A DNA stretch of 64,000 nucleotides, taken from assembly GCA_963170155.1 (NCBI GenBank), contig CAUJGP010000023.1, positions 1-64,000 on the forward strand. The letters run 5' to 3'. The DNA is from Bdellovibrionota bacterium. Lineage in GTDB: Bacteria > Bdellovibrionota > Bdellovibrionia > Bdellovibrionales > Bdellovibrionaceae. How positions within the stretch are numbered: position 1 is the stretch's first letter; the number at the start of each line of letters is the position of its first letter. The translations under genes and the position numbers were made by a program. This document shows positions 54,855 to 63,881 of this stretch, in pieces. A model generated the notes under the pieces. It had not been told where the DNA came from. It saw only the letters and a program-made list of their open reading frames with translations, and ran no database searches.

Positions 54855-56132
54855 CTAGGAAGATTTAAGAATTAAATGCAGTTGAGTCTTTCCTAATCCA
54901 ATCAGTATAAAATTGGTATTACTAAAGGAATGGGGTCCAACTAATAGTTTTTCATCCAAAATCTTTACACGATTGATTGTGACAGCGCCACTATTAATGT
55001 GGCGACGGGCTTCGCTTTTGCTAGAACAGAGTTTGGTTTTTACCAGAAGATCCAGAATAGGTAGACTTGCTACATCTAAATTTGAAGAGGGGACTTCTTT
55101 TGCGAGTGCTTGAAGAGCGGGTTCAGAGAGTTTTTGAAGAGATGTGGGATCTTTGGAAAAAAGAACTTGGGAAGCCTTTTCACAGGCTTCAAATTGCTCA
55201 CTTCCATGGATCATTATCGTCAATGTTTTAGCCAATAGTTTTTGTGCTTCTCTTTTGTCAGGTGCTGCTTTCACCCAGGATTGGGCTTCGGCAATAATTT
55301 CTAAATCGAGCAAAGTTAGAGCATTCAGAAGTTTTATTACTTCTGAATCTTCTCGTTGCAAAAAATACTGATAAAATTGGTAAGGAGTGGTCATTTCTGG
55401 GTCTAAATAAATAGCGCCAGATTCTGTTTTGCCAAGCTTATTGCCTGAAGCGTCTGTCAACAGAGGGGAACTTAGGGCATGGGTTTCTGAGCTATGCTTG
55501 CGGCGAATTAACTCTATTCCTGTTGTGGTATTTCCCCATTGATCACTACCACCCATTTGAACTTTACATCCATAATTCTCGAACAGATGAAGATAGTCAT
55601 AGCCTTGCATTAGCATGTAGCCAAATTCAGCATAAGAAATTCCAGTTTCCATCCTAAGTTTCACGCTGTCCTTAGCAATCATGTAATTTATAGTGAGGTG
55701 CTTTCCGACATCTCTTAAAAATTCAACAAAATTTATTTTTGAAAACCAATCTAGATTATTTAAAAAAATAGGTTGTACAGGACCAGGAGAAAGGTCAATG
55801 AGGGATTCAATTTGTTTTTTGATACGCACTGTATTTTCATTCGCAGTGTCTAACTTTAATAAAGTGCGCTCTGCTTTTTTTCCCGAGGGATCACCAATAA
55901 GTCCTGTGGCTCCTCCGAGAAGTACAATAGGCTGTACATTGTGTAGTTGAGCCCGTCTCAAGAGAAGAATAGCGAGTAAATTTCCAATTTGTAAGCTAGC
56001 TCCGGACGGATCAAAACCAATATAAACTCTTGGGGTTTCGTTTTTTTGTTTTGCTTGAGCAAAGTATTGTTCAATATTGGGGGTAAAGTTGTGGATAAGT
56101 CCCCTTTGATTTAGATGCTCAAACAAATTCAT
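54855..56132 (-). CDS. tyrS: Tyrosyl-tRNA synthetase
   Basis: TyrS (425 residues) charges tRNA-Tyr; its tRNA gene is at 15.9 kb. The HIGH-equivalent lies in FDPSGASLQIGNLLA, the KMSKS-equivalent in GNKLGKTESGAIYLD, and tyrosine-binding blocks YMLMQGYDYLHLFENYG and MGGSDQWGN are intact. A C-terminal S4 domain (LCSSKSEARRHINSGAVTIN) is present. ATG 56132 follows CAGGAG; an upstream ATG at 56186 has no site and adds 18 odd residues. Confidence 0.96.
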   Translation of the reverse strand: MNLFEHLNQRGLIHNFTPNIEQYFAQAKQKNETPRVYIGFDPSGASLQIGNLLAILLLRRAQLHNVQPIVLLGGATGLIGDPSGKKAERTLLKLDTANENTVRIKKQIESLIDLSPGPVQPIFLNNLDWFSKINFVEFLRDVGKHLTINYMIAKDSVKLRMETGISYAEFGYMLMQGYDYLHLFENYGCKVQMGGSDQWGNTTTGIELIRRKHSSETHALSSPLLTDASGNKLGKTESGAIYLDPEMTTPYQFYQYFLQREDSEVIKLLNALTLLDLEIIAEAQSWVKAAPDKREAQKLLAKTLTIMIHGSEQFEACEKASQVLFSKDPTSLQKLSEPALQALAKEVPSSNLDVASLPILDLLVKTKLCSSKSEARRHINSGAVTINRVKILDEKLLVGPHSFSNTNFILIGLGKTQLHLILKSS

Positions 56133-56244
56133 AAATGCAACTCCTGGCTCTTTATCAAGTGTTGCATAGAGACATTTGTATTGCATCCAAAAAATAGTGA
56201 ATTGGCTTGGTCACATAAAAGATTTATTTCACAGCATTGATTCA

Positions 56245-57780
56245 TTACGAATGGCCAAGTGTTTTTTCCAACTTTTTATTGAAAAATAAAAAGAAAAATC
56301 CAACAAGAATCCCTAGGATTGCAAAGACAAGAAAAAATGCTTCGTGAGACATTGAGGAATAAAGGGTTCCTAATCTACCCGCTAGGTAATTTCCAATGAA
56401 AGAGGATAAAAACCACATTCCCATCATCATGGACATGAAGCGAGGAGGTGCTACTTTGGTAACAAGAGACAGTCCAATGGGCGAAAGGTACAATTCACCC
56501 ATTGTGAAAACCCATGTTGTTAATACAAGCCAAGATAAATTCGAGAGAGAGACTTCGGGAGTTATAACACGCATGGCGAGGGAAAGAATAAGAAAGGCCC
56601 CTCCAGCTAAAAAACTACCAATAGCCATTTTTTTGACGGAACTGGATTTATGACCTGTTTTACGAAATTTGGCCTCCCACAAGCCCGTTAACAAAGGTGT
56701 GAATACAAAAATAAAAAAGGGATTCAAAGATTGATAATTTGTAGATCTTAGACCTAATGATGCCCAATCTGCTTTTTGGTCCGCCCAAAGTTGTAAGGTG
56801 TTTCCCTGTTGTTCAAAAATAGCCCAAAAAGCAATAGTTCCCAAGCAAAGGATAACCAAAGCTGTTACTTTTTCGCGATCCAATTGAGGGGTAATTTTTT
56901 TTATTGAGTAAGCAATAGCACCTAAAATTCCTAAGATAATGATAGCTTTGAATAGTGATGGAAGCATGAGAAGAATAATAAAACCGGCCATGGAGCCAAA
57001 GAAACTAAGGCTCGTATAGAGAAGAATTTTACTTCTTTTTTCTAAAGGGGCTAAATGGTTTTGTGGTTCGGGAGGAAGGTGTTTGCGACCTAAGTGATAA
57101 ACAAGTAACCCTAGTAACATACCTACACCAGCGAAAGTAAATCCCATATGCCAGGCATCTCCCGGTTGAGTTCTACCTAACATTGTGCAGACCCATTGAG
57201 CGAGATTATCGCAGAGAAAAGGAGAGAAAAAGGCACCTAAATTAATTCCCATATAAAAGATAGCGAAAGCTCCGTCACGGCGAGGATCATCCTCAGCATA
57301 AAGACTGCCGACTTGAGTAGAAATATTAGGTTTAAAAGCTCCGTTTCCTAAAATTAAAAATAGAAGTGCAAGTAAAAATTGACTTTCAAAAGCCATGAGA
57401 AGATGACCAATGGCCATTAAGAAGCCACCAAAGTAAACAGACTTTCTTTTTCCCCATACTTTATCTGCTAAAATTCCTCCAAAGAAAGGAGAAAGATAAA
57501 TAAAACCTGTATAGAGTCCATAGATTTCTGAAGAGAAGGGTTGAATTTCCATAGGACCAAATCCCATTTCCAGCAAACCTTTAAAAAACTGAAACCCCAT
57601 CACATTGGCAGCGCGTTCGGGATCAACGAGTAGGTACTTTGTCAGATATAAAACAAGAAGAGCCCTCATTCCATAATAAGACATTCTTTCCCACATTTCT
57701 GAAAAAAACAGGACATACAGTCCTTTTGGATGACCGAAGATATTTTGAGTGGTGTTGGTGCTTGCGTTTGATTTAGCCAT
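56245..57780 (-). CDS. POT-family proton-dependent oligopeptide transporter
   Basis: The 511-residue major-facilitator protein with about 14 hydrophobic segments. The signature EMWERMSYYGMRALLVLYLT (the ExxERFxYY type of POT/PTR) is at residues 29-48. It takes up di- and tripeptides with protons across the inner membrane. ATG after AGGGG. With the exported hydrolase (2.7 kb) and M32 peptidase (50 kb) it fits a peptide-feeding lifestyle. Close relatives are DtpA/DtpT. Confidence 0.9.
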   Translation of the reverse strand: MAKSNASTNTTQNIFGHPKGLYVLFFSEMWERMSYYGMRALLVLYLTKYLLVDPERAANVMGFQFFKGLLEMGFGPMEIQPFSSEIYGLYTGFIYLSPFFGGILADKVWGKRKSVYFGGFLMAIGHLLMAFESQFLLALLFLILGNGAFKPNISTQVGSLYAEDDPRRDGAFAIFYMGINLGAFFSPFLCDNLAQWVCTMLGRTQPGDAWHMGFTFAGVGMLLGLLVYHLGRKHLPPEPQNHLAPLEKRSKILLYTSLSFFGSMAGFIILLMLPSLFKAIIILGILGAIAYSIKKITPQLDREKVTALVILCLGTIAFWAIFEQQGNTLQLWADQKADWASLGLRSTNYQSLNPFFIFVFTPLLTGLWEAKFRKTGHKSSSVKKMAIGSFLAGGAFLILSLAMRVITPEVSLSNLSWLVLTTWVFTMGELYLSPIGLSLVTKVAPPRFMSMMMGMWFLSSFIGNYLAGRLGTLYSSMSHEAFFLVFAILGILVGFFFLFFNKKLEKTLGHS

Positions 57781-57914
57781 GAAAGTAAAAACCCCTTGTT
57801 CACAGGATCATTGAAGTTTTTACTTATAGGGTTATTTTGGATTGAACACAAATATTTATCTAATCAGTGTCGCAAACATGAAAAAATATTTCGGGGCAAT
57901 AGACTCCCTATAGA

Positions 57915-59111
57915 TCAATAACGCTGGGCCCGTCCATTTCTAACATTCGTCATATATACTTTGGTGTATTGTACTTTGATGAGTTTATTTTCTTTAGGAG
58001 TATCAGATGGAATGGAGTTAATGACAATTTGATTGTGAAGTGGATCGTAAGACCAATCTTGAAGTTCTGTTTTCTTTTTTTGATTATCCTGACAGACTTT
58101 ATCATTCGGATCACATACTTGAGTTGCCTCATAATAATCATCAGCTGTTACAAAAACTTTAATAGTTCCTAATTCTGGGATGTCTTGTAATTGAATTTTT
58201 TGCTTTTCTGTTTTTTCTTGGATTGTTTTTCCAATCTCAGCCAACATATTTGGGAAATCGCCTCTACAAAGAGAAAATTGTTGACCTTGTGACTCTATGA
58301 GAAAATTAATGATTTTTGTGGGTTTTCCATCGATCATTCCCGGGTCTACTTTCGCACAACCATTTTTCTTATCTGTTGCCGCTAATAGTCCGAAAGTTGA
58401 TATTTTTGATCCATCAGAGCTCTGTTTTAATCGTCTTAATTCTTCATTAAGTTGCCTATAAGAAATATTGGTGCTCGAATCGTCAGCGTCAGTAATAATA
58501 ATGATCGCCAGGCGAGCATCTGGCCTATAGAAACTTTGATTAGAAATGGCAGATAGAGCTGGTTCAGAAAAGGTGCTTAAAATAGGGGAGAAGATTTGTT
58601 CATGCTCTGGGCCTTGGTAATTCCCATTCTTATCTCTGAGGGGTAAAATACCTATTAATAAACTTCTTGAAAGCAGTCCAATATCATTATGTTCTCGAGT
58701 ATAATAGTGAGTTGGGAGGCCGCGAGTATCGCCTTTAAGTGGGAGAAGATGGCCATTAGGGTTGAAGTTTGGAATTTCTGTGCCGTAACGAGAGTCGAAT
58801 ACAGGTACAATTCCAATATGATAATCTAGAGTATTATTATCTTCAATGGCTCGTACAAGTCGATCAATGTTTCTGGAAAGATTTTGTTGATGAACTCCCA
58901 TGCTTTCAGAATTATCGATTACAAATAAAATATCAACAGCGTTTGAAATCTTCAATTCAGTGATTTCCCCTTCCGCACGCCCTGATTGATCTCGAAGCTC
59001 TGGAGGCGTCATTTTTCGTGAATTGGTATGATCACAGGAAATCACAAAGAAGCATGATAATCCTATGGCAAGAAAAGTTAGAAGGCATTGATTTTTATGC
59101 GAGGGTTTCAT
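57915..59111 (-). CDS. Lipoprotein with von Willebrand A domain
   Basis: The 398-residue protein has a type II signal (lipobox VISC, Cys26). Residues 58-300 form a vWA domain with an intact MIDAS motif DNSES (Asp66, Ser68, Ser70) in VDILFVIDNSESM and a later IIIITDADDSST, so metal-dependent protein binding is likely. About 100 C-terminal residues follow, with paired cysteines (QVCDPNDKVCQDN). Asp at +2 after the lipid Cys is, in E. coli, an inner-membrane retention signal; other phyla differ. ATG shares one base with the upstream stop (TAATG). It is the last gene of the envelope operon. A ligand is not evident. Confidence 0.75.
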   Translation of the reverse strand: MKPSHKNQCLLTFLAIGLSCFFVISCDHTNSRKMTPPELRDQSGRAEGEITELKISNAVDILFVIDNSESMGVHQQNLSRNIDRLVRAIEDNNTLDYHIGIVPVFDSRYGTEIPNFNPNGHLLPLKGDTRGLPTHYYTREHNDIGLLSRSLLIGILPLRDKNGNYQGPEHEQIFSPILSTFSEPALSAISNQSFYRPDARLAIIIITDADDSSTNISYRQLNEELRRLKQSSDGSKISTFGLLAATDKKNGCAKVDPGMIDGKPTKIINFLIESQGQQFSLCRGDFPNMLAEIGKTIQEKTEKQKIQLQDIPELGTIKVFVTADDYYEATQVCDPNDKVCQDNQKKKTELQDWSYDPLHNQIVINSIPSDTPKENKLIKVQYTKVYMTNVRNGRAQRY

Positions 59112-59995
59112 TATTTAGTTCCTCCTTTAAATGGATCTACGGGACATTCACTTGTCGCGGCTTCAAAGCTATCAATTTCATCTAACCAAATATCATTGCT
59201 AGAGGTATAGGGGAAAACCAGGGTGTTTCTCTTGGAATTGGATGAAGTGTATTCCGCTTTTTTCTTTTGCATTTGTTTATTATGAGCAAAAACTTGTTGC
59301 ACAACTTGAGACTCTAGAAGATGCATTTTTTGTAAGATGACTTCAATTTCTTTAGTTTCCTCTTTTGCAAGTTGAGAAAGACGAATGATAATGGCGCTTT
59401 CATTCTCAGTGGAGACAGCATTTTGAATTTCTTTATCACGATAAAAATAACGAGGAAGAAATTTAATGTCTTGTCCAAAGTCATCCGCTTTAATCTGATT
59501 TAACTGATCTTTTTTGTTTTTCAAAACAGTCAAAGCTTTTGTTAGAGATAAGTTTGTTTGGGTGTCCGCTAATTTTTCTATTTCAGCACTTCGTTCTTTG
59601 AAGCGTGTTTTAAAAAAGGAAAAATCTTCTAGTACGCCTTTGATATTGCAGAGTTTATAGTTGATCATGGCTTTGAGTAAATAGGGCTCTGGGCCAATTT
59701 GAGGAGCGAGGAGATCACTAGTAACTGTAGTGATCGTTGCTAGAGCTTCATTCGCTTGGTCTTTTCTCAAAAAAGACCAGGTTTTTTCTTCCAAGGCTTC
59801 AAGCCAAAAATCAGAAGTTTGGGGAATTTTGTTGTAGAGAGCAATAGCTTGATCTACTTTTCCTTTTTCATAAGCCAGGCGAGCCTCATCTATTATCATT
59901 TTTTCACTGGGTTTTTTTGCAAAAGCAAGACACCCTACAAGATGAAAAAAGATCAATAAGAGAAATGCAGTAATATAGTAATTTTTAATTTTCAT
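59111..59995 (-). CDS. Helical repeat (TPR-like) exported protein or lipoprotein
   Basis: This 294-residue protein has a signal peptide with a possible lipobox (LVGC, Cys22) or alternatively a type I site after LAFA. The first 110 residues after it resemble tetratricopeptide repeats (ARLAYEKGKVDQAIALYNKI, EKTWSFLRKDQANEALATI, LLKAMINYKLCNIKGVLEDF), followed by a coiled-coil-like stretch (KEIEVILQKMHLLESQVVQQ) and a short polar tail. It is probably a periplasmic scaffold. The start overlaps the barrel-gene stop as ATGA; the stop is shared with the vWA start. Confidence 0.65.
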   Translation of the reverse strand: MKIKNYYITAFLLLIFFHLVGCLAFAKKPSEKMIIDEARLAYEKGKVDQAIALYNKIPQTSDFWLEALEEKTWSFLRKDQANEALATITTVTSDLLAPQIGPEPYLLKAMINYKLCNIKGVLEDFSFFKTRFKERSAEIEKLADTQTNLSLTKALTVLKNKKDQLNQIKADDFGQDIKFLPRYFYRDKEIQNAVSTENESAIIIRLSQLAKEETKEIEVILQKMHLLESQVVQQVFAHNKQMQKKKAEYTSSNSKRNTLVFPYTSSNDIWLDEIDSFEAATSECPVDPFKGGTK

Positions 59996-60702
59996 AGTAA
60001 AAATCCTAATGCGAACTGAAGAGACATTAAATTGATTTGAGGGTCTGAAGCGTAAACGTTGTCTTTATAGCTTTGGTAGCGGATTTCAAAGCGGGTAGAA
60101 ATGTGTTGAGTGAGCCACAATCCTACGCCTGAGCCGAGAGAGAAGAGTGGAGAGTTCTGTGCTGAATCCAATTTAATTACACCTGCTCCAGCCATGAGAT
60201 AAACGTCAAATTGAGTGACTGCCTGATCGAATAGATTTAATTTTCCATAGATAGGATACCATGAGACTGTTCCTAATTGTGAACTTGTTGGAAAATTAAT
60301 CTCTGGGAGTTTTGCTTGATTTCCTTGAGCGATGGCTGCAGCTGCCTCATTGGAAACTTGGGTTCCTTCAGCAGTCAAAGCATTGATGTAAGAGTCGTAT
60401 CGAAATCCTAAGGACCATTGAGGATTGATATGCAGTTCAACTTGAGCACCAGCAGCTTGGGTTCTGATATAGGAATCGCCTCCACTGACCAAACCATAAT
60501 GGCTACTAATTTCCAAACGTAGATCTCTATCGACGGCTCTTTTCTGAACAACTCGGACCTTGTTTTTATTATCAAGAGCTTTTGCCTTTTTAAGAATAGG
60601 TTGACTAGATCCTAATGAATCCCAATCTGCTGCCATTGAAAACGAACCGCACAAGCAGATAAAAAGAGCTTGAAGGATTATTTTATTCTTATTTTTTATC
60701 AT
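59992..60702 (-). CDS. Outer-membrane beta-barrel protein
   Basis: This 236-residue protein has a signal peptide (MIKNKNKIILQALFICLCGS, cut after SMA) and an alternating amphipathic pattern ending in LMSLQFALGFLL, a terminal strand typical of beta barrels. Strands include AQVELHINPQWSLGFRYDSY and TRFEIRYQSYKDNVY. The ATG at 60702 has GGGAG 8 bases upstream; an in-frame ATG at 60807 lies deep in the preceding gene. It resembles the small barrels (about 8 strands) accompanying AgmX-type genes in myxobacteria and Bdellovibrio; this comparison is from memory of the families. Confidence 0.65.
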   Translation of the reverse strand: MIKNKNKIILQALFICLCGSFSMAADWDSLGSSQPILKKAKALDNKNKVRVVQKRAVDRDLRLEISSHYGLVSGGDSYIRTQAAGAQVELHINPQWSLGFRYDSYINALTAEGTQVSNEAAAAIAQGNQAKLPEINFPTSSQLGTVSWYPIYGKLNLFDQAVTQFDVYLMAGAGVIKLDSAQNSPLFSLGSGVGLWLTQHISTRFEIRYQSYKDNVYASDPQINLMSLQFALGFLL

Positions 60703-62059
60703 TTTTATCTCCCTGTTTTGATTCCTTGGGCGTAGGGTTACATTTTTTATTTTCGGTGATATTAAGTTTTTTGACAAACTCCGTGGAGCTGCTTTGTCCA
60801 TTGTCATCTCCTGCAGAAATAATTTTAATTTCTGTAGGACCTACAGGTTGTGAGCAAGGAATAGTCCAAGAAAAAGAGCATTGATGACGAAAAGGAGATT
60901 TTGATAAAATTTTACATTTAGCCAATTTAGGAGATCCAGACAGAAGTACACTTGTATCTGCTAAGTAAGTGGTCATTGTGCCAACATGAGAAGGTAGAAA
61001 GCTTTCAAAAGTCCAAGTGTATTTTGAGGTTTGAGCAACTTGTTCTAATTCAGGTTTATTTGTTTTAAAAACAGGGCGAAGCAGTTCTTGGCGATAAGTG
61101 ATTTCAAAACTAACTAAAGTTTCTGTTGATAACTTATCATTTGCTCCCTTTGCCTGAAGAATCAAATTGCTCATAATGGTTTTTGGGAGTGGTTTTCCAT
61201 TACTACTCTGCACAACAGGAACGGTAATGATCTTTGTATTGAATACAGCTTTAAAATCCCAGAGGCCAGGCTGTCCTTTCACTGGAGTAGGATCACCCGA
61301 TAAAATGAAAAAACGCCCACCATTGATGACTGACTCTTTGTCATGAAACTTATCAATATCCAATGGATTTAGAAGAAGGGGTTTTTGTGAGTTTGATGCG
61401 GATTCATCTTTAACCCTAATTGTTAAAGGCAGAAGCTCTCCTTCGTTGAGTCGTGTGACATCCGGAAATTTCGCAATTCCTTGAATAGCAACAATTTCAG
61501 GTGTTGTTTTAGGAAATTCAAGAGTGTAGTCAATAGCGGTTTCTGCGGCTAGATTTTTTGCGATTTCCTTTGATCGAAGATCTTTGGTATCAGTGATTTC
61601 GATCTTCAGATGAAAACGTTTGATTGTTCCAGATTTGAAAATAGCCATGAGGTCGGCAGATGGCGTCCATTTTAATTCCCAAATTCCATTAACAAATTGA
61701 GGTTGTTCGGCACCTTGAGGCAAATCATAAGACACTAATTTATAACTTGTTCCTGGAAGGTGCAGTGCTGTGTTGATACGCAGCACGTTTTGTTTGCCAA
61801 CTTCAAAGACAACTCGAGGAGTGCTTTGAGGGCTTATGGAATACAAATCTGTTTGTATATAGTTTTGATTAATGGGTTCTTCACTATGAACGGGCCCTAG
61901 GGTTTTTCTTATTTGTTTGTATTGATTGAGTGAATCATTTGTAGATTTATGTTGTGCACAACCCATCATCCCTAGAGAAAAAAGAAGAACTATTGTTAAT
62001 AATCCAATATTTTTTTCAGGACTTTGTTCCTTTTTTAAAATTTTGTTATTGTTAATCAC
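60689..62059 (-). CDS. Large lipoprotein with Ig-like/cadherin-like domains
   Basis: This 456-residue lipoprotein has a type II signal (lipobox MMGC). It has two or three beta-sandwich-like modules with repeated phrases (FVNGIWELKWTPSADL; GQPGLWDFKAVFNTKI), conserved cysteines near the C-terminus (LAKCKIL, HQCSFSWTIPCSQP) and a Lys-rich end. GTG start after GGAG. Its family is not recognised; it probably forms an extracytoplasmic binding or spacer module of the operon. It overlaps the beta-barrel gene by 14 bases. Confidence 0.6.
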   Translation of the reverse strand: MINNNKILKKEQSPEKNIGLLTIVLLFSLGMMGCAQHKSTNDSLNQYKQIRKTLGPVHSEEPINQNYIQTDLYSISPQSTPRVVFEVGKQNVLRINTALHLPGTSYKLVSYDLPQGAEQPQFVNGIWELKWTPSADLMAIFKSGTIKRFHLKIEITDTKDLRSKEIAKNLAAETAIDYTLEFPKTTPEIVAIQGIAKFPDVTRLNEGELLPLTIRVKDESASNSQKPLLLNPLDIDKFHDKESVINGGRFFILSGDPTPVKGQPGLWDFKAVFNTKIITVPVVQSSNGKPLPKTIMSNLILQAKGANDKLSTETLVSFEITYRQELLRPVFKTNKPELEQVAQTSKYTWTFESFLPSHVGTMTTYLADTSVLLSGSPKLAKCKILSKSPFRHQCSFSWTIPCSQPVGPTEIKIISAGDDNGQSSSTEFVKKLNITENKKCNPTPKESKQGDKNDKK

Positions 62060-62096
62060 AAATTCTCCTTATTTATCTTTCTATTTATTTAAAATC

Positions 62097-63479
62097 TTAT
62101 TGAGCTGTTAAGCTTTGTGAGGATCCAGAAACACGTTGGAGAGCAAATGGATAACTAACTTCAACATTAACACCTCCCGCAGGTCGTGGAAATTTCCATG
62201 TTTTAATCTTGCTGAGCATGCATTTTTCTACTTGGGAAGAGCGCAAGCTGCTACTGGAAACGGATTGTGAAGCGACTTGCCCCTTTCCATTAATAATAAA
62301 ATCGACTAGAACTCGTCCTTTTAATTCAGGCTTTTTCTGGAGACCTAGTTCATAACAATAAGTTATTTGTCCAAGGTTTTTCATGACGACTAAAATAACC
62401 GCTTCGCGATCAAGCCCTCCTTCAATCATGGCTTCGTCAGAAACTGGATAGCTAAAAGTAGAAGAACCTGAGCCTCCTATTCGTGATGAACCATAACTTT
62501 CGTGGCCACCACCCTTACCCTTGGTTCCATAGCTTCCTGATCCGCGGTGACCATTTCCCCAGCCACTTCCTAAGCTGCCTCCGCCTCCACCAACTTGGCC
62601 AGCAATGAGGCCTTTTCCGTAGAGGGCTTGCTCATATCCTCCACCAAAATCAGAACCATGCCCCATGGTCCCGTTTCCGACTCCAGTCCCAGCTCCTTTT
62701 CCTCGTCCTCCAGTACCTTTTTGGCCACTCACTCTTAAGCCAGATCCTTGTCCAGAACGAACGCCTTTGAGAGTGTTGCTAAGGGTGCCAAGCGTCCCCA
62801 TTCTTTGAAAAGAGGTGGGTGCATTCTTAGGGGATTTAGAAGAGTTAGCTCGAGGATTACGAGATAAATTCTGATTCTTTGTTCTATTTTTTCCAGATTG
62901 TGTAACATGAAGAGATTTTGTTTTATCAATCCGGGGTTTCACAGTAACAGTTTGTTTGCGTTCTTGAGGCATTGGTTGTCGTTTTTCTTTTGTTTTAGCA
63001 GCAATAAGATCAGGTTTTTTTGTCTCTAGTTTTTGCGGAGGATCCACTTGGATTGTTACCATGTTTTCAGCTTTAAGGGATTTATCCTCTGATTTTTTTT
63101 GTGGAAGAAATAAATAAAATAAAATAAGGATTCCTAGTGTTACACCATGAGAAATAGAACTCCACTTCATTGTTACAGGCAGTGAAATATCTTGTTTTTC
63201 AGTGGGTAGTTGAGGATCCAGAGGTGAGTGTTCATCGCCTTTTTGAATTGAAAGGCTGCCATAACTTTTTAATGGAATAGATTCTTCATCATTAATAGAA
63301 ATGGAGTGGAGTAAGTGGTGTGATTTTTTATAGTCGAAATGAGAATCAACCAATTCAAGCCGTCTTGTATCTTTATTTTGGACCAAGTTGAGATGATTGG
63401 ATTGACTTTGAAGAACACGAAGGGCTTGGCCTTGATGGTTCTTTAAAATATATAGTTTTGTAGAATTATCTTTTTTCAT
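62097..63479 (-). CDS. AgmX/TonB-type trans-envelope protein with glycine-rich linker
   Basis: This 460-residue protein has, in order: a small N-terminal cytoplasmic region (about 1-100), one membrane helix (VTLGILILFYLFLPQ, about residues 112-126), a basic/Pro-containing periplasmic part, a glycine-rich linker (about 235-345, e.g. GGGGGSLGSGWGNGHRGSG), and a C-terminal domain of AgmX/PglI (TonB-like) type: ITYCYELGLQKKPELKGRVL, FIINGKGQVAS, VEKCMLSKIKTWKFPRPAGG. It is anchored in the inner membrane and reaches the outer membrane. A TolQR/ExbBD-like motor, not in the window, is expected to drive it. ATG 63479 after AGGG. Confidence 0.8.
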   Translation of the reverse strand: MKKDNSTKLYILKNHQGQALRVLQSQSNHLNLVQNKDTRRLELVDSHFDYKKSHHLLHSISINDEESIPLKSYGSLSIQKGDEHSPLDPQLPTEKQDISLPVTMKWSSISHGVTLGILILFYLFLPQKKSEDKSLKAENMVTIQVDPPQKLETKKPDLIAAKTKEKRQPMPQERKQTVTVKPRIDKTKSLHVTQSGKNRTKNQNLSRNPRANSSKSPKNAPTSFQRMGTLGTLSNTLKGVRSGQGSGLRVSGQKGTGGRGKGAGTGVGNGTMGHGSDFGGGYEQALYGKGLIAGQVGGGGGSLGSGWGNGHRGSGSYGTKGKGGGHESYGSSRIGGSGSSTFSYPVSDEAMIEGGLDREAVILVVMKNLGQITYCYELGLQKKPELKGRVLVDFIINGKGQVASQSVSSSSLRSSQVEKCMLSKIKTWKFPRPAGGVNVEVSYPFALQRVSGSSQSLTAQ

Positions 63480-63488
63480 AGGCACACC

Positions 63489-63881
63489 CTAATTCCTTTG
63501 CATTTCTTTAGCTCTTCGATCTTTAAAATCAGTCCGAATTGAAATGAGGTTTAAAAGAGGTTTTTCATTTTCGACAGTGACTAACCCTTCTCCTGGGACT
63601 TGATACTTTCCACCAACCATTTGATCATTAAAAATCATTTTTTGTTCCAAAGGCTTTGATTCTGGCTGAGATTTTATTCCCTTTAGTGATGAGGGATTCT
63701 TTTTTGTAGAAGAAATTTGTTTCTTTGCCGCATGAGAATGCTTTTTTCCTGCAACCAATTTATTCTTTTTAGTTTTTTGCGCGGAAATAGAATTGGTCGA
63801 TGAATTCGCCGCCATCGTTGGAAAAGCCCATAGTGTTGAGATCAAAAGAATCACACAGGTGCTTGCTTTCATTAATTTCAT
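63489..63881 (-). CDS. Small secreted Lys-rich protein
   Basis: The 130-residue protein has a clear signal peptide (MKLMKASTCVILLISTLWAF, cut near TMAA) and a Lys/Ser/Asn-rich region that looks disordered (KKNKLVAGKKHSHAAKKQIS), then a more ordered C-terminus (VGGKYQVPGEGLVTVENEKP; LISIRTDFKDRRAKEM). Not recognised. ATG after GAGGAGG; the start overlaps the stop of the partial gene upstream (ATGA), and its own stop is 9 bases from the AgmX-type gene. Confidence 0.6.
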   Translation of the reverse strand: MKLMKASTCVILLISTLWAFPTMAANSSTNSISAQKTKKNKLVAGKKHSHAAKKQISSTKKNPSSLKGIKSQPESKPLEQKMIFNDQMVGGKYQVPGEGLVTVENEKPLLNLISIRTDFKDRRAKEMQRN

